Below are positions 18,205-28,923 of a stretch of DNA of 64,000 nucleotides, one piece after another. The notes beneath the pieces are model-generated. The model was not told the DNA's origin. It saw only the letters and a list, made by a program, of their open reading frames with translations, and did no database searches. Source of the stretch: JAUIIK01 sp963745675 (GTDB lineage: Bacteria; Chloroflexota; Chloroflexia; Thermomicrobiales; CFX8); NCBI GenBank assembly GCA_963745675.1, contig CAVUYM010000009.1:372001-436000 (forward strand), written 5' to 3'. Made by a program: the position numbers and the translations under genes. How positions within the stretch are numbered: position 1 is the stretch's first letter; the number at the start of each line of letters is the position of its first letter.

Positions 18205-19208
18205 GCTACCGGCGTCCGCTCCGCGCCCGGCACGACGATCGGATCGAGCCCGGCTTCGATCTGCTCTCGGTGAGGCTCGAGGAACGGCGGTAGAGCGAGT
18301 GCTTCGCCAAGGTGTTCGACATCCTCGTCGGTCGCGAAACCGGGACCATCAGTTGCGATTTCATAGAGCACATGCCCCGGCTCCCGGAAGTAGATCGACC
18401 GGAAATAGAAACGGTCTATCTGTGGGGTGACGCTGTACCCTGCAGCATCGATGCGTTGCTGCCACAAAGCGTGCTCCTCGTCTGTAGGCGTCCGGAATGC
18501 GACGTGATGTACACCCCCTGCACCGGCACGACCGAGCCGATAGCCAGGCCGTTCGACGAGGTGCATTTCGGTGCCAGCCCCGCCAGGTCCGGATTCGAAG
18601 ACACGCACCCGGGCGCGCTCTCCGTCGCCGACTGCGAGATCGTAGCCCTCGACTTCGCTGAATCCGAGTGTTTCAACCAGCGTCGATGCCGATTGAGCGA
18701 CATCGCTAACAGTCGTCTCAATCGCATACATCCCGCGGATCTGGTGCTCGGCAGGAATTGGACTGCCGGCCCAGGGCTCGCCGCCGATGCCTCCGCGATC
18801 GGCGTCATCTATCGCGATGAGGGCCAGACTCTGACCTTCAAAATCGGTGAAGGGCAGGGTATTTCTGCCACCCCGGTCGATGGGATTGGCGTGAGGAACG
18901 CCAAGGTCCTCGAAGCGTTGCTCCCACCAGGTCAGCGATGCGGATGTTGGGACGGCGAGCGCGATCGTCGAAATCGTCCCGTTCCCGGGCACGTTGCGGA
19001 CTGCGCCCTTGAAGGCGAAGAAGGTTACTTCGGTGCCGGCGCGTCCAACCTCGTCACCATAGAAGAGATGGTAGGTCGAGACATCGTCCTGATTGACTGT
19101 CTTCTTGACCAGCCTCAATCCGAGGACACGCGTATAGAAATCCACATTCTTGCCGGTGTCGCCGGTGATGGCCGAGACATGATGCAGGCCGCCGAGTTGT
19201 ATTGCCAT
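18201..19208 (-). CDS. ring-cleaving dioxygenase, two-domain VOC (MhqO/LinE-like)
   Basis: 335-residue protein of two vicinal-oxygen-chelate modules. The first begins GLHHVSAITGDTGKNVDFY with a metal His, and the second contains GAGGVHHVAFRTPTDEEHALW. A C-terminal Glu ligand is likely in REPGHVLYEIATDGPGF. Length and layout match the hydroquinone/ring-cleaving dioxygenases annotated MhqO or MhqA. It is the first gene after a pair of palindromic operator sites shared with the divergent MarR gene, and overlaps the downstream carboxylesterase. Confidence 0.9.
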   Translation of the reverse strand: MAIQLGGLHHVSAITGDTGKNVDFYTRVLGLRLVKKTVNQDDVSTYHLFYGDEVGRAGTEVTFFAFKGAVRNVPGNGTISTIALAVPTSASLTWWEQRFEDLGVPHANPIDRGGRNTLPFTDFEGQSLALIAIDDADRGGIGGEPWAGSPIPAEHQIRGMYAIETTVSDVAQSASTLVETLGFSEVEGYDLAVGDGERARVRVFESGPGGAGTEMHLVERPGYRLGRAGAGGVHHVAFRTPTDEEHALWQQRIDAAGYSVTPQIDRFYFRSIYFREPGHVLYEIATDGPGFATDEDVEHLGEALALPPFLEPHREQIEAGLDPIVVPGAERTPVA

Positions 19209-19263
19209 TTCGATTCCTCCCGGATTGAGTGCTTTAGTTGCCGAATGTCGAACGATCGACAGA

Positions 19264-19323
19264 TAGTTGCACGCGCAACTATATCAGGCGAATCATATCA
19301 GTAATTGCTTGCACACGCAACTA
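19264..19323. promoter_or_regulatory. twin operator sites between the dioxygenase and marR genes
   Basis: Two related palindromes: AGTTGC-ACGC-GCAACT at 19265-19280 and TTGC-ACAC-GCAA at 19309-19320. Both contain TTGCAC(G/A)CGCAACTA and are centred 42 bases apart, about four helical turns. Location in the divergent promoter region fits a MarR-family repressor binding on one DNA face. Confidence 0.75.
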
Positions 19324-19340
19324 CATGATACGATGATCTT

Positions 19341-19799
19341 ATGATGCAAGAGTCGTCACAACGTACAGAACGGATCGCTGTCTGGCTCGCCTTCCTGCGG
19401 GTCCACAGCCGCGTGACGGCGGCGCTCGAGCAGGAGCTGGAAGCGGCGGAAGCGCTTTCTATGAGCTGGTTCGATGTGCTCGAACAGTTGCGCGGAGCGC
19501 CCGATCGACAGTTACGGATGCAAGAACTGGGAGATCGCCTTGCGATGAGCGCCAGCGGTCTGAGCCGCCGCGTCAGCCGGATGGAACAGGCCGGGCTGGT
19601 GGAGCGGCAACCGTGCCCGGAGGACCGTCGAGGCGTGCTTGTCGTACTCACAAAGCAAGGGGAGCAACGCTATCGAAAGGCTCTGCCGATCCACCTACGT
19701 GGCGTTGAAAACTACTTCTTGCGGCATCTTGACGCCGAAGACGTGGAGCAGATGAAGGACGTCTTTGATCGAATGCTGCAAGCGCTTGATGGGTCATAG
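19341..19799 (+). CDS. MarR family transcriptional regulator (MhqR-like)
   Basis: 152-residue winged-helix regulator. The helix-turn-helix and wing are clear: LRMQELGDRLAMSASGLSRR, then VSRMEQAGLVERQPCPEDRR with the typical DRRG wing and LTKQGEQRYRKALP. The N-terminal helices (VHSRVTAALEQELEAAEALS) form the dimer arm. The ATG is 18 bases after the second operator. Divergence from a dioxygenase-esterase pair mirrors MhqR-controlled genes; the inducer is likely a quinone or other electrophile, by analogy only. Confidence 0.93.
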   Translation: MMQESSQRTERIAVWLAFLRVHSRVTAALEQELEAAEALSMSWFDVLEQLRGAPDRQLRMQELGDRLAMSASGLSRRVSRMEQAGLVERQPCPEDRRGVLVVLTKQGEQRYRKALPIHLRGVENYFLRHLDAEDVEQMKDVFDRMLQALDGS

Positions 19800-20274
19800 C
19801 CCGTGGATTCGTAATATCAGGAGTTGGCCGATCCAGTGTAGACCGGATGTCGAATGCTGAAGTTTGTGGGCTAACTGATTCGCTGCATCGAAGATCCCTA
19901 AGCTTCATTTCATTGGTCACCGCCATCCTACCCAATCGAAATGAAACTGGATTTCATGGCCGCGCCGATAGTCGCCATATCTGGCACGTGCCCATGCCAT
20001 CACCCCAGACCCGCCGCGGATGAGGACAGTCTGCCTTGAAAGGTCGTATACTCCCCGACGGTCTATTGAACGACGCGAAGGTAGTAAACGTGCAACCGAT
20101 CTCTCGATCCCGTAGGATCGAAGACTGGTACGAAGCCAGGTCAGCCATAACCGGAATCTAGCCGCTGCCTTCATTCTCCTGACGCTCGAAGGCAGCGGTA
20201 CTAGCGTCGTGGTAGGTGTGGAAGAGCGCGCATCGCTCGCCACACCCGTATTCCGTTGTGGGAGTGCGTCAGTC
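19800..20274 (+). other. intergenic region with two inverted repeats, no gene found
   Basis: 475 bases without a convincing ORF. It holds an imperfect inverted repeat (TTCATTTCATTGG at 19904-19916 against CCAATCGAAATGAA at 19932-19945, one bulge), probably the marR terminator. A small TCGATCC/GGATCGA hairpin lies at 20104-20121. A perfect 11-bp stem CCGCTGCCTTC / GAAGGCAGCGG at 20162-20198 stands before the MFS gene and could be a terminator or an attenuator. Confidence 0.5.
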
Positions 20275-21505
20275 ATGGACGACAGTGAACAGGCTCTTGA
20301 CAGCCCCGAGCAACCCGCTCGGGGCGGCGGCATCCGGCGATTCTACGCCTTCAAGCTGCTAACTGAAACTCAATTTACGAGTGGCATCTGGATTCTCTAT
20401 CTTCAAAGTCGCGGTCTCAGCCTGGCGGAGATCGGGCTTTCTGAATCGGCGTTCCACCTCGCACCGGTGTTACTGGAGCTACCCTCGGGCTCCTTTGCTG
20501 ATCTGGTGGGGCGGCGCTGGTCATTGGCGATTGGCTCGTTGCTGATTGCAATCTCCTCGGCACTGCTCTTCTTCGCCGATACCCTGCCAGTCGCGATGGT
20601 TGCGCTTTTCCTGAACGGCGCTTCATATTCGTTTCGCTCGGGCGCGGATCAGGCGTATCTTTACGATTCTCTGGGCGATCGAAAGGCAACCTTCGGCGGC
20701 ATCCTGGGAAAGCTGATGGGTGCTTCCTACGTTCTTGGCGCGGCGACGATCTGGCTCGGCGCTTCGTTGTCCGAAATCTCCTATGGCTGGCCGATCATCC
20801 TCTCAGTTGCTGTGGGTCTCGGCGGCGTCTGGCTGGCGGCCGGGTTGGCCGAGAAGGGGGAGCTTCACCGGCGACAGCGGGAGCCGTCGCTCGCCGATAG
20901 AGCATGCGCGTGAATCCGTACGGGCGTTGCGGGCGCGACCGGACGTGATCGGGGTCCTCTTGTTTTCCGGTGGTTTCTGGGCGTCAATGACCATCCCATT
21001 TCTCTACTTTCAAGCAGCTTTTTCGGAGCGTGGGTTGTCGAATGGTTCGATCGGGCTGGTCCTGGCAGCTGGCATGGTGGTTACGGCTCTGGGTTCCGCA
21101 TTTGCCGGACGAATCGAATACCGTGTTCGCTTCGGGCGGCAACTCGCGCTGCTGGCCATCCTGACCGGACTCGGTATCGCCGGAACCTCATTCGGGTCGA
21201 TTAGCCTTGCGGTAGCTGCCTTCCTGGTTGCAAATATCACTACCGGCTTGCTGGAACCGCTGATGTTTGCCTGGTTCAACCGGCAGTTGCCATCTGCGCA
21301 AAGAGCAACGCTCATTTCAGTCGATTCCTGGCTTTTCTCGATGACGATGATCGTGGCATTCCCAATTGCAGGCTGGGTAGCGGGACAGCAAGGGTGGGGG
21401 CTGATCTATGTGCTGTGCGGAGGGGCCCAGGTGGCGCTAACGATCCTGCTGTTTATCGCCAGGCGCGTCGGCCCACTGCGTGCAGGTGTTCAGACCGATT
21501 TCTAG
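20275..21505 (+). CDS. MFS transporter, frameshifted
   Basis: About 410 residues with roughly 12 membrane helices in two halves. The N-terminal half shows the MFS loop LPSGSFADLVGRRWSLAIG (G-x-x-x-D-x-x-G-R-R). It breaks frame near 20900, and the C-terminal half continues as VRALRARPDVIGVLLFSGGF to the end. Its sequence style (YLQSRGLSLAEIGLSES and later WFNRQLPSAQRATLISVDSW) is that of drug/sugar-efflux-like MFS members often annotated as MFS transporters of unknown substrate. The ATG at 20275 has GGGAG about ten bases upstream. Confidence 0.85.
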
Positions 21506-21962
21506 ACAGACTCCCGAAGATACTGACCACCGAAGAGGGAAAGATCTGGGAACATCAGAGGGGCGAAGCTTGTCTTCGCCCGGACACGCGTGCGCGTACA
21601 TTCACGGGTGAACACAAGATTCACTCCTACGACGACCGGGAGAAAGAGGTACCGATCAACTCTCAATGTTTCCAGAATGCGCTGTAGCTCGCAACTAGAT
21701 CGGATTCCGAGAGGCATAAGGCAGGCAGCAGCATGTTGAGGCAGTCGTAGGGAGAGACTCGTCCCAGTTGTTCCACCAAATTGAAAGTACCTTGGCGGCG
21801 TACGCTCCTCTTTTGCCATCAATTAGGCGGAACGAGCTCTACCCGTACGTATAGCGCCAGTATGAATCATCGCGTCGCCCTTGAATATTCGTGAATTTGT
21901 GTTTGGCGAACGCCAGGCTTGACCGAACATTGGGTGCGACCTGGCGCTCGCCTGCTTTCAGA
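21506..21962. other. intergenic region with two terminator-like hairpins
   Basis: 457 bases between converging genes, with no supported ORF. GGGCGAAG / CTTCGCCC with a 5-base loop at 21561-21581 would terminate the MFS transcript. GGCGA-A-CGCCAGG / CCTGGCG-C-TCGCC (21905-21917 with 21940-21952) lies just past the peptidase stop and would terminate from the other side. Confidence 0.55.
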
Positions 21963-23141
21963 TCAGGATAATAAGTTGCGGGCCAGGACCTGATACACCT
22001 GCGCCTGCGTCATCAGGTCGTCGACGTAGACGGCTTCGTTTGCTCCGTGCGCGTTCTGGCCAGACGGTCCGTATCCGACGGTATCTATCCCGGCGAAGCG
22101 ATAGAGGCGTCCATCTGTGGCTCCGGCCCAGGTCGCGAAATATTCGGGCTCTTCATTTGTCACGTCTCGTATGGCCTGCTGAAGGGCTGCGACGACGGGC
22201 GACGATTCGTCGGTGATATTCGCCGGTGTGTAGCCCTCTTCACGACTGGGGGTGATCTCGTAATCGAAGTTCGGATCGCGCTCTTTTACATCGTCGAGCG
22301 CGGCGCGGACCTCGGACAATACCGTCTCGTCGGTTTCCCCGGGGATAGTTCGACGGTCGACGGTGATCGTGCATTCGCCGGGGACGACGTTGTTGGCGAC
22401 CCCAGCTTCGATCATGTTGACTGAGATGACTGGTTTGCCGACCGCGGGGTGCTCTTTGTCGATGTCGCCCTCGATAGCGAGAATGCCTTTCGCGGCGAGC
22501 GCGATCGCGTTGATGCCGGTGACCCGAGCTGATGCGGTGTGGCTCGCGCGTCCGATGAAGCGCACTTTGAAGCCGAAGATGCCGCGCTCGGCGTTGCGAA
22601 CCTTGAGCTGGCTGCTCTCGCCGATAAGAACGTAGTCCGGCTTCGGAAGCCGACCGGCGTCGATCTCATCCAATAGATGCCGTGTCCCGAATTCGGCTCC
22701 CCGCTCCTCGTCGCTGACGATATGAGCCTGCAAAGTGCCATTCAGATCGGCATCTTTAAGGGCCAGAAGGGTGTAGAGCATAACGCCGACGGAGCCCTTC
22801 ATGTCGGCTGATCCTCGCCCGAAAATCATTTGTCCGTTCTCGGACAGGATGCCTTCTAGCGGCGGCGTTACCCAGCGGTGCTCGTCGGAGACGGGAACCG
22901 TATCGAGGTGGCCATTCATAGCGATGTTGGACCATTGCCATTACCGATTGACGCCACGACATTCGGGCGCTTGGGGTCCTTGGCCGTCACCGTGAAATCG
23001 ATCCCCGCGCCTTCACAGAACCCGGCGACGAACTCCATGATCTCCAGTTCATTGTCGGAAACGCTGGGGATCGATACAAGATCGACGATGATTTTCGTCA
23101 GTCGTTCACGGTCAATAGTGGGGTATCTGCGTCACACTCAA
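21963..23141 (-). CDS. M20 family metallopeptidase / ArgE-DapE-type deacylase, frameshifted
   Basis: Di-zinc amidohydrolase or dipeptidase of about 390 residues. Zinc ligands are visible: NGHLDTVPV, GRGSADMKGSVGVM, the catalytic Glu pair in SDEERGAEFG, and the C-terminal GQNAHGANEAV. A dimerisation domain lies between (NAERGIFGFKVRFIGRASHT). The N-terminal RLTKIIVDLVSIPSVSDNE is one frame off; a one-base loss at a CC run near 22925 explains it, since IGNGNGPT runs directly into AMNGHLDTVP. The start is uncertain: the reading MSVTQIPHY from a TTG at 23141 needs another indel. It could serve lysine, arginine or peptide metabolism. Confidence 0.85.
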
Positions 23142-23333
23142 TCCTTTACCTATTTGTGTTTGCTCGTTTGCAGCAGCCAGCCGAGGTCCAAGTGGTGAGC
23201 ATAGCAGTAACTCGAGAAGTAAATCTGTACCGTCGACGCATCTCGTCCTGGCGAGCGGCACACCGGAGGATGGAAGCGGCCCTGGCGTTCAGACCGGCAA
23301 CGCTCTGTAGGATTTGATGGTGCGTGGAAGCGG

Positions 23334-23663
23334 TCAGATACGTTCGAAGCGCTCAACGTCGTGGATCAGCAGCACGGCTCCACCAACTTCGACCTCGAAA
23401 TTCTCTGGCATGTAGAGCAGGCCGGGTTCGAGTGCCGGAGAATAGGGCACAGCCATCTGGCTGCGACGGCGACAGGTGCGGCGAACAATGGACATAACAT
23501 TAGACACTTCGCTGTCTTCGACACCCATCATCAGACTGCTGTTGCCCATCCGAAGGAATGAGCCGGTGCTGCCTATCCGGGTAACGCGGAAACCAGCCTC
23601 GACGAGAGCCGACAACAGGCCATCAGCGTCCTCATCCTGAACGATTGCAAATACCAGCTTCAT
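23334..23663 (-). CDS. darA: cyclic-di-AMP receptor, PII-like (DarA/PstA)
   Basis: 109-residue PII-like protein of the DUF970 family that binds the second messenger c-di-AMP as a trimer. MKLVFAIVQDEDADGLLSAL and FRVTRIGSTGSFLRMGNSSL match the family core, including the G-F-L loop over the nucleotide. Downstream output is unknown in all species. It supports c-di-AMP signalling in this organism and so the riboswitch call at 11.9-12.2 kb. Upstream, an unrelated gene (lon) is on the same strand with a gap of 120 bases. Confidence 0.9.
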   Translation of the reverse strand: MKLVFAIVQDEDADGLLSALVEAGFRVTRIGSTGSFLRMGNSSLMMGVEDSEVSNVMSIVRRTCRRRSQMAVPYSPALEPGLLYMPENFEVEVGGAVLLIHDVERFERI

Positions 23664-23782
23664 CGTTCACCTTATCCCCACCGGTTGCTCCGATATACCT
23701 CGATAGGTATCAGTATAGAACAGCGTTCCGTCCGGTTAGCTGTCTATCCGACTCTTCACTGGCGATTTAGGTCGTGGATCGC

Positions 23783-26246
23783 TTACGCGGTTTGCGTCTG
23801 CTGCGGGAGCTTCTTGACGAGCGCCAGTTCCAGGGCATCGTCGATCGAGTCGATCAGAATGTTATTTCAAGCTTGTCCTTGATAACCTCGGGGACTTCTT
23901 CGAGATCTTTCGCGTTGCGCTTCGGCGCCAGGAATGCTGGTGATGCCGCCACGCCGCGCCGCCAGCGCCTTTCTCCCGAAGTCCTCCGATTGGCAGCAGC
24001 TTTCCGCGCAGGTTGATCTCGCCGGTCATCGCAACGTTCTTGCGCACGGGGATGCCACAAATGGCGGAGATGATCGCCACGGCCATCGTGACGCCGGCGG
24101 ATGGGCCGTCTTTCGGCACCGCACCGGCGGGCACGTGCAGGTGGATCGTGTGCTTGTCGAAGAAGTCGTCGTCTACTTTCAGCCGGTCGATGATGGAGCG
24201 GGTGTAGGAGATCGCAGCGATAGCCGACTCCTGCATGACATCGCCGAGCTGTCCGGTGAGAACCAGATCGTCCTTGCCCGGCATGACGGTGACCTCTATC
24301 GAGAGCAGGTCTCCACCGACACTCGTGACGGCCGCGCCGGTGGCGATGCCGATTTCGTCGGTTTCGCTGGCCAGCCCGTATTCATAGCGAGGGATGCCGA
24401 GCAGCTTTTCGATATCATCTTGCGACTCGATGGCAGGTACGTCGGTCGAACCGGACGCGACGGCACGAGCCACCTTGCGTGCGACCGAACCGATCTCCCG
24501 TTCCAGATTGCGGACTCCTGCTTCATCCGTGTATTCGCGAATGAGCGCACAGCAGTGCTTCCTCGCCGATCTCGAGCTGGTCTTCGCTCAGGCCGTGCGA
24601 CTCGACTGACTTGGGGATCAGGAATCCGCGCGCGATCTCGATCTTGTCAACCTCGGTGTAGCTCGGGACTTCGATGACCTCCATGCGGTCGAGCAAGCGC
24701 GTCGGGAATAGGATCGAGCAGGTTCGCGGTCGTGATGAAGATGACTTTCGAAAGATCAAACGGCACCTCGAGGTAGTGGTCCGAGAAGGTGTTGTTCTGT
24801 TCCGGGTCGAGGACTTCCAGCAGGGCCGACGACGGATCTCCGCGGAATGTGTCCGAACCGACCTTGTCAATCTCGTCCAGGACGATGACCGGATTGTTCG
24901 TGCCTGCTTCGCGAATGGCCTTGATAACCCGGCCCGGCATCGCGCCGACATAGGTTCGCCGATGTCCGCGGATTTCGGCTTCATCGCGGACACCGCCGAG
25001 CGACATGCGGGAGTATTCCCGTGCCGAGGGCGCGCGCAATCGACTTGCCAAGGCTCGTTTTGCCGACTCCGGGCGGGCCGACGAAGCAGAGAATTGGCGA
25101 GCGCATCTTCGCCCCGGCAAGTTTGCGGACGGCGATGAACTCGATGATGCGTTCTTTGACTTTCTTCAGCCCGTAGTGGTCTTCATCGAGGATTCTTTCG
25201 GCTTCTTCGATGTCGACCGAATCTTCGGAGCTGATGTCCCAGGGGAGTTCGGTGATCCAGTCGAGATAGGTGTGGATGATGCCGATCTCCGGCGAGAACG
25301 GATGCTGCTGCTCCAGCCGGGCCAGCTGCAGCATCGCTTTATCGTGGACATCTTCTGGCATCGAGATCGATTCGAGCTTTTCCCGGAAGCGGGAGGCGAT
25401 CTCATCTTCGTCCGAGATCTCTCCGAGTTCGCGCTGGATATGGCGCAGCTGTTCGCGCAGCATGATCTCTCGCTGCTGGCGATCCATCCCGGCCTGGGCT
25501 TCGTTCTGGATTTGCTGGCGCAGGGCCATGAACTCGAGCCGTTCCTGGAGTAACGCGCTGATGCGTTGCAATCGAGCGGTCGGGATCGAACGTTTCCAGA
25601 AGCTCCTGGCGCAAGGCCGGCTCGAATTCAGGCGAGAATGCGATCAGATCGGCAAGCCAGCCCGGTTCGTCGACGCTCCGCACCATCGTGACGACTTCTT
25701 CAGGAACGTTCGGCAGCATCTCGACGTAGGATTCGACCTGATCGAGGACGTTCGCCATCGTCGCCTGGGCGACGAGCGAAGTCGTCGGTTGGATCATCCC
25801 TGCGGCTGACCGTCGCAATCGTGTAGGGCTCGACGCTGGTGAAACTCGTGGACGATGCCACGCGCGACGCCTTGCAGGATGACATGGCTTGGAACGCCCG
25901 GACGGCTGATCTTGTGCCCGACTTCAGCGATGACGCCGATCCTGCAAATCTCGTCGTCATCCAGCGTCAGTCCGTAGCTGTCGTTGCCGACGGCGGCAGC
26001 GACGAGTTCGCTTTCCATCTCGTCGTCGGGGATCTCTTCGAAGCCCGATTCGTCAGACTGATCGACGGCGGCGACGACCAGCAAGAGCCGGTCTGAGTTG
26101 ATGGCCGCGTCGATGACCTGGGATTCTTCCGAGCCCTCCACCGGATATGGCAATGACATATGCGGAAGCAGCAGCGTATTCGGAACGATCAACGCCGGCA
26201 GCTTCAGCCGTTCGGAAGTGTCGACCTGATCTGTTTCGAGCGCCAT
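23783..26246 (-). CDS. lon: Lon endopeptidase La, split by about seven frame breaks
   Basis: ATP-dependent protease of about 820 residues. In order: substrate-binding N-domain (LPALIVPNTLLLPHMSLPYP), coiled helical linker (DRQQREIMLREQLRHIQREL), AAA+ module with Walker A CFVGPPGVGKTSLGKS and Walker B NPVIVLDEIDKVGSD, and the proteolytic domain with the Ser in PKDGPSAGVTMAVA and the Lys in PIGGLREK. Frames change near 25800, 25570, 25020, 24700, 24550, 23950 and 23860. The true end, ALELALVKKLPQQ then TAA at 23783, is recovered only after the last shift. Every domain is preserved without stops inside segments, so indel errors are more likely than decay. Confidence 0.9.
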
Positions 26247-26360
26247 CGATCATCGGGGATCGACTCGACGGCAACATCAGTAATTGCTTGTGCTTGCTGG
26301 GTTTGGCGAGCGTCGCTCGAGGCTCGGCTCATGAACGATCTACCTCTAGGTTTCAATGAT

Positions 26361-26396
26361 GGGACAACTGTCCCCCGATGTGCCTGAAATCAGGCA
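26361..26396. promoter_or_regulatory. two adjacent palindromes upstream of lon
   Basis: GGGACA-AC-TGTCCC at 26361-26374 and TGCCTGA-AA-TCAGGCA at 26381-26396 lie in the gap between lon and the EcfA gene end, both on the upstream side of lon. They match neither CIRCE nor the HspR (HAIR) element. They may be regulatory sites for lon, or the second may be an EcfA-side terminator without T-tract. Confidence 0.35.
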
Positions 26397-26455
26397 TCGT
26401 ATAAGGATACTAATCGAGATTTGATGCCGTCAAAAGTGGAGCGACGTCCCGGTCT

Positions 26456-27901
26456 TCAGATGCGGCTGCCGAATTGCTCGTGCAACCGTTGTTCGTCCGA
26501 GACGATGCGGCCGTCTGCGAGGCCGTATCCGGCGATCCGCAAACAGCTGGCGGAAGTCGTCGTCGTGGGTTGCAACCAGTACGGCTGCGCCCTCGGCGGC
26601 GAATGCGCGCAGAGCACGTGCGCCAGGTCGCGCTTCATTGACCAGGGCAGACCGCGCGTCGGCTCGTCGAGCAAGCAAGCAACCGCGGACGACCAACGCG
26701 AATGGCGGCGATCGCCAGTCGTTGGCGTTCTCCGCCGCTCAGGTCGAGTGGATGACTGCTCTCGTAACCCGACAGTCCGAGGCTTTCGAGGGCTGCTGCG
26801 ATGTCTCCCGAGCGGCGCAGCCCGGCGAGCGTGAACCGAAGCTCATCCTCGACTGTTTCCTGGTGGAGCATGAGCGTTGGGTGTTGTGGAACGTAGCCGA
26901 CTGTTCGTGCGATCTCCTGAACTGACAAGGCGTCTGTCATGCTCTCCATCTATCTGCAGCGATCCGTGGTCTGGCCGCAGCAGGCCGATGACCTGCTTGA
27001 GCAGCGTCGTCTTCCCCGAGCCGTTCGGGCCCGTCAGGGCGATTGACTCTCCTTCACGAATGTCGAGATCGATGTCCTGTAGGACCTGTTTGTTTTCCGT
27101 AGGCGAAGGCGAGTGCCCTTATCGCAGCGATGACCTGCCCGTTTGCGATGGAGGGGTCGGAGATACGTTGGTCGGCCCGATCTGGGAGAAGTCCGTCGAT
27201 TACCAGGGCTGGCGTCGCGCATCGAAGGCGATTCGGCGCGTGACTCGTCCCGAGAGACACATGTGCGATCGAATCGGCAACGGGCAGAAGACGTTCGAGC
27301 CGGTGCTCGGCGAGAACGACGGTCAGATCTATCGTGAGATTTGTTGAACCAGCGCATCGATCACTCTTGCGGGCGTTGTCTGGATCGAGCTGGGAAGTCG
27401 GTTCATCCAGTAGCACCGCGCGGGTTGTGGGGCGAGCGCCGCTGCGAGAGCGACTAGCTGACGTTCGCCGCCGCTCAGCGTTGAAATCCGCCGGGTGCGG
27501 AGATGCTCGATGCCGAGGTCGTTGAGAATCGGTCCGATGCGCGCTCGGACGTGTGCCCGATCAAAGCCGAGATTTTCGAGCGCGAAGAGATCTCATCTTC
27601 CGGGGTGTCGGTTACCAACTGGGATTCGGGGTCCTGGAAGACCGTGCCGATCGTCGCCGCGAGCTGGCGCGGCGGGTGCCGGCGCGTGTTCTGGCCGAAC
27701 ACGTCACGTCGCCGCCGAAGAAACCGCCGTGGAAATGAGGGATCAGCCCGTTCAGGCATCGCAGGAGCGTCGACTTGCCGGAACCCGATTGCCCGGCCAT
27801 GAGCGCGAACTCGCCTGGCATCGACTCGCCAGACATACGTCGGCAAGCGCGTCGACCGGCGAGGCCGGATATCGAAAATGAAGGCCGCTTACATCGATCA
27901 T
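26456..27901 (-). CDS. ECF transporter ATPase with two fused ABC domains, multiply frameshifted
   Basis: Energy-coupling factor ATPase of about 480 residues, the double-domain type. Domain 1: MIDVSGLHFRYP start, Walker A AGQSGSGKSTLLRCLNGLIP, Q-loop VFQDPESQLVTDTPEDEI, signature ISTLSGGERQ, Walker B LLDEPTSQLDPDNA, H-loop VVLAEHRLERLL. Domain 2: IALTGPNGSGKTTLLKQVIG recovered from mixed frames, Q-loop VGYVPQHPTLMLHQETVEDE, signature HPLDLSGGERQRLAIAAI, Walker B then DEPTRGL, H-loop VLVATHDDDF. At least six indels are needed. The ATG at 27901 overlaps the ecfT stop as ATGA. It powers the module encoded upstream; substrate probably cobalamin from the riboswitch. Confidence 0.85.
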
Positions 27902-28923
27902 GGTGAAGATCTCGATAGGAAGATAGGCGGGAGTCAGCTGCAACGTGAGAGCCACGGCGATGATCGGATCGAAATCCGGCCAGAGCAAGCGTGGAAAGGG
28001 CGAGTAGCTCAACGTATCGCCCGTCGCGATCGCCAGCCCGATGATGACCAGCGGTGATTATGGCGCTCAGCGCAATCAGTCTGGATTCACGATTCCAGCC
28101 GGTAAGTCGAATGCGGCCGTGCGCGTGCCGGTCGGGCAGTGCCGATCGTACAGTGCCGAGCCAGCGGCGAGCAGCAAGGCTTCTACTAGATGTCCAGTTG
28201 CCAATAGCGGCAAGCGCTATGCCGATCAGCGCTATCCCGACTGCGATACGCCAGCGCCTGAAAGGTAGTGAACTGGTATCCGACGCATGCCGTCCGAAGC
28301 CGCGAGTTTCCAGCGCCTCGCTCATCTGAACAGCACGTTCGAGACCGTTTCCAAGGAGCGGAACAACGAACGACCGGGCGCTTCGAATGCTCCGCATGTG
28401 GTGGCCCCGAGCGCGCTGGGCGTCGTAGATATCGCGGCCCGCCTGAATCGTCTGGGGAACGTAGTTCAAGGCAATAGCCCCGGCGACGCCGAATTGCTGG
28501 AAGGAGCGCGGGATGCGTCGGATCAGCTCGATGTGGCGCACGACCGTATTGAATGTTGCCGCGGCGAACAGGAGCGTGCTGATTGCCAGTGCTGAGCCAA
28601 CGCCATAGAGCAGCGCGTTGTAGGTGAGATTGCCGCCGATGATCGGCCAGCCAGCCGGTAATTCGGCAAATGACTCGATCGCCACTGTGAACGGTCAGGA
28701 CGTTGAAGCCAATCGAGAGAACGGCAACTGACGAGCCGACATAGGCGAAGAATCGCCAGGGACTGGCTCGACCGCCGTCGGTCGGGATCGAAAGGTGGAC
28801 GACGATCACGACGAGCAACGCTAGCGCCAGATAGAGCGGATGGCGGCTGGTCAGCGGGATCGCGCTGATCGCGATTAGCCAGAGCAGCCAGGCGACTGGA
28901 TCGATCTGTTTTCGCGGTCTCAT
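27898..28923 (-). CDS. ECF transporter transmembrane protein EcfT (CbiQ-like), frameshifted
   Basis: Integral membrane scaffold that couples the ATPases to a substrate-binding S-component. N-terminal helices (DPVAWLLWLIAISAIPLTSR, LYLALALLVVIVVHLSI) are in one frame. The centre, with QTIQAGRDIYDAQRARGH and the coupling motif ERAVQMSEALETRGF, is in a second frame from about 28690. The C-terminal helices run into PIIAVALTLQLTPAYLPIEI in a third. The ATG at 28923 overlaps the preceding gene's stop, and its own stop overlaps the ATPase start, indicating strict operon coupling. The A-helix and Ala-Arg-Gly signatures (QRARG, LETRG) are intact. Confidence 0.85.

Noticed and set aside
18312..19304. 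330-codon plus-strand ORF opposite the dioxygenase
   Set aside because: It covers the operator region and is the mirror of a clear two-domain VOC enzyme.
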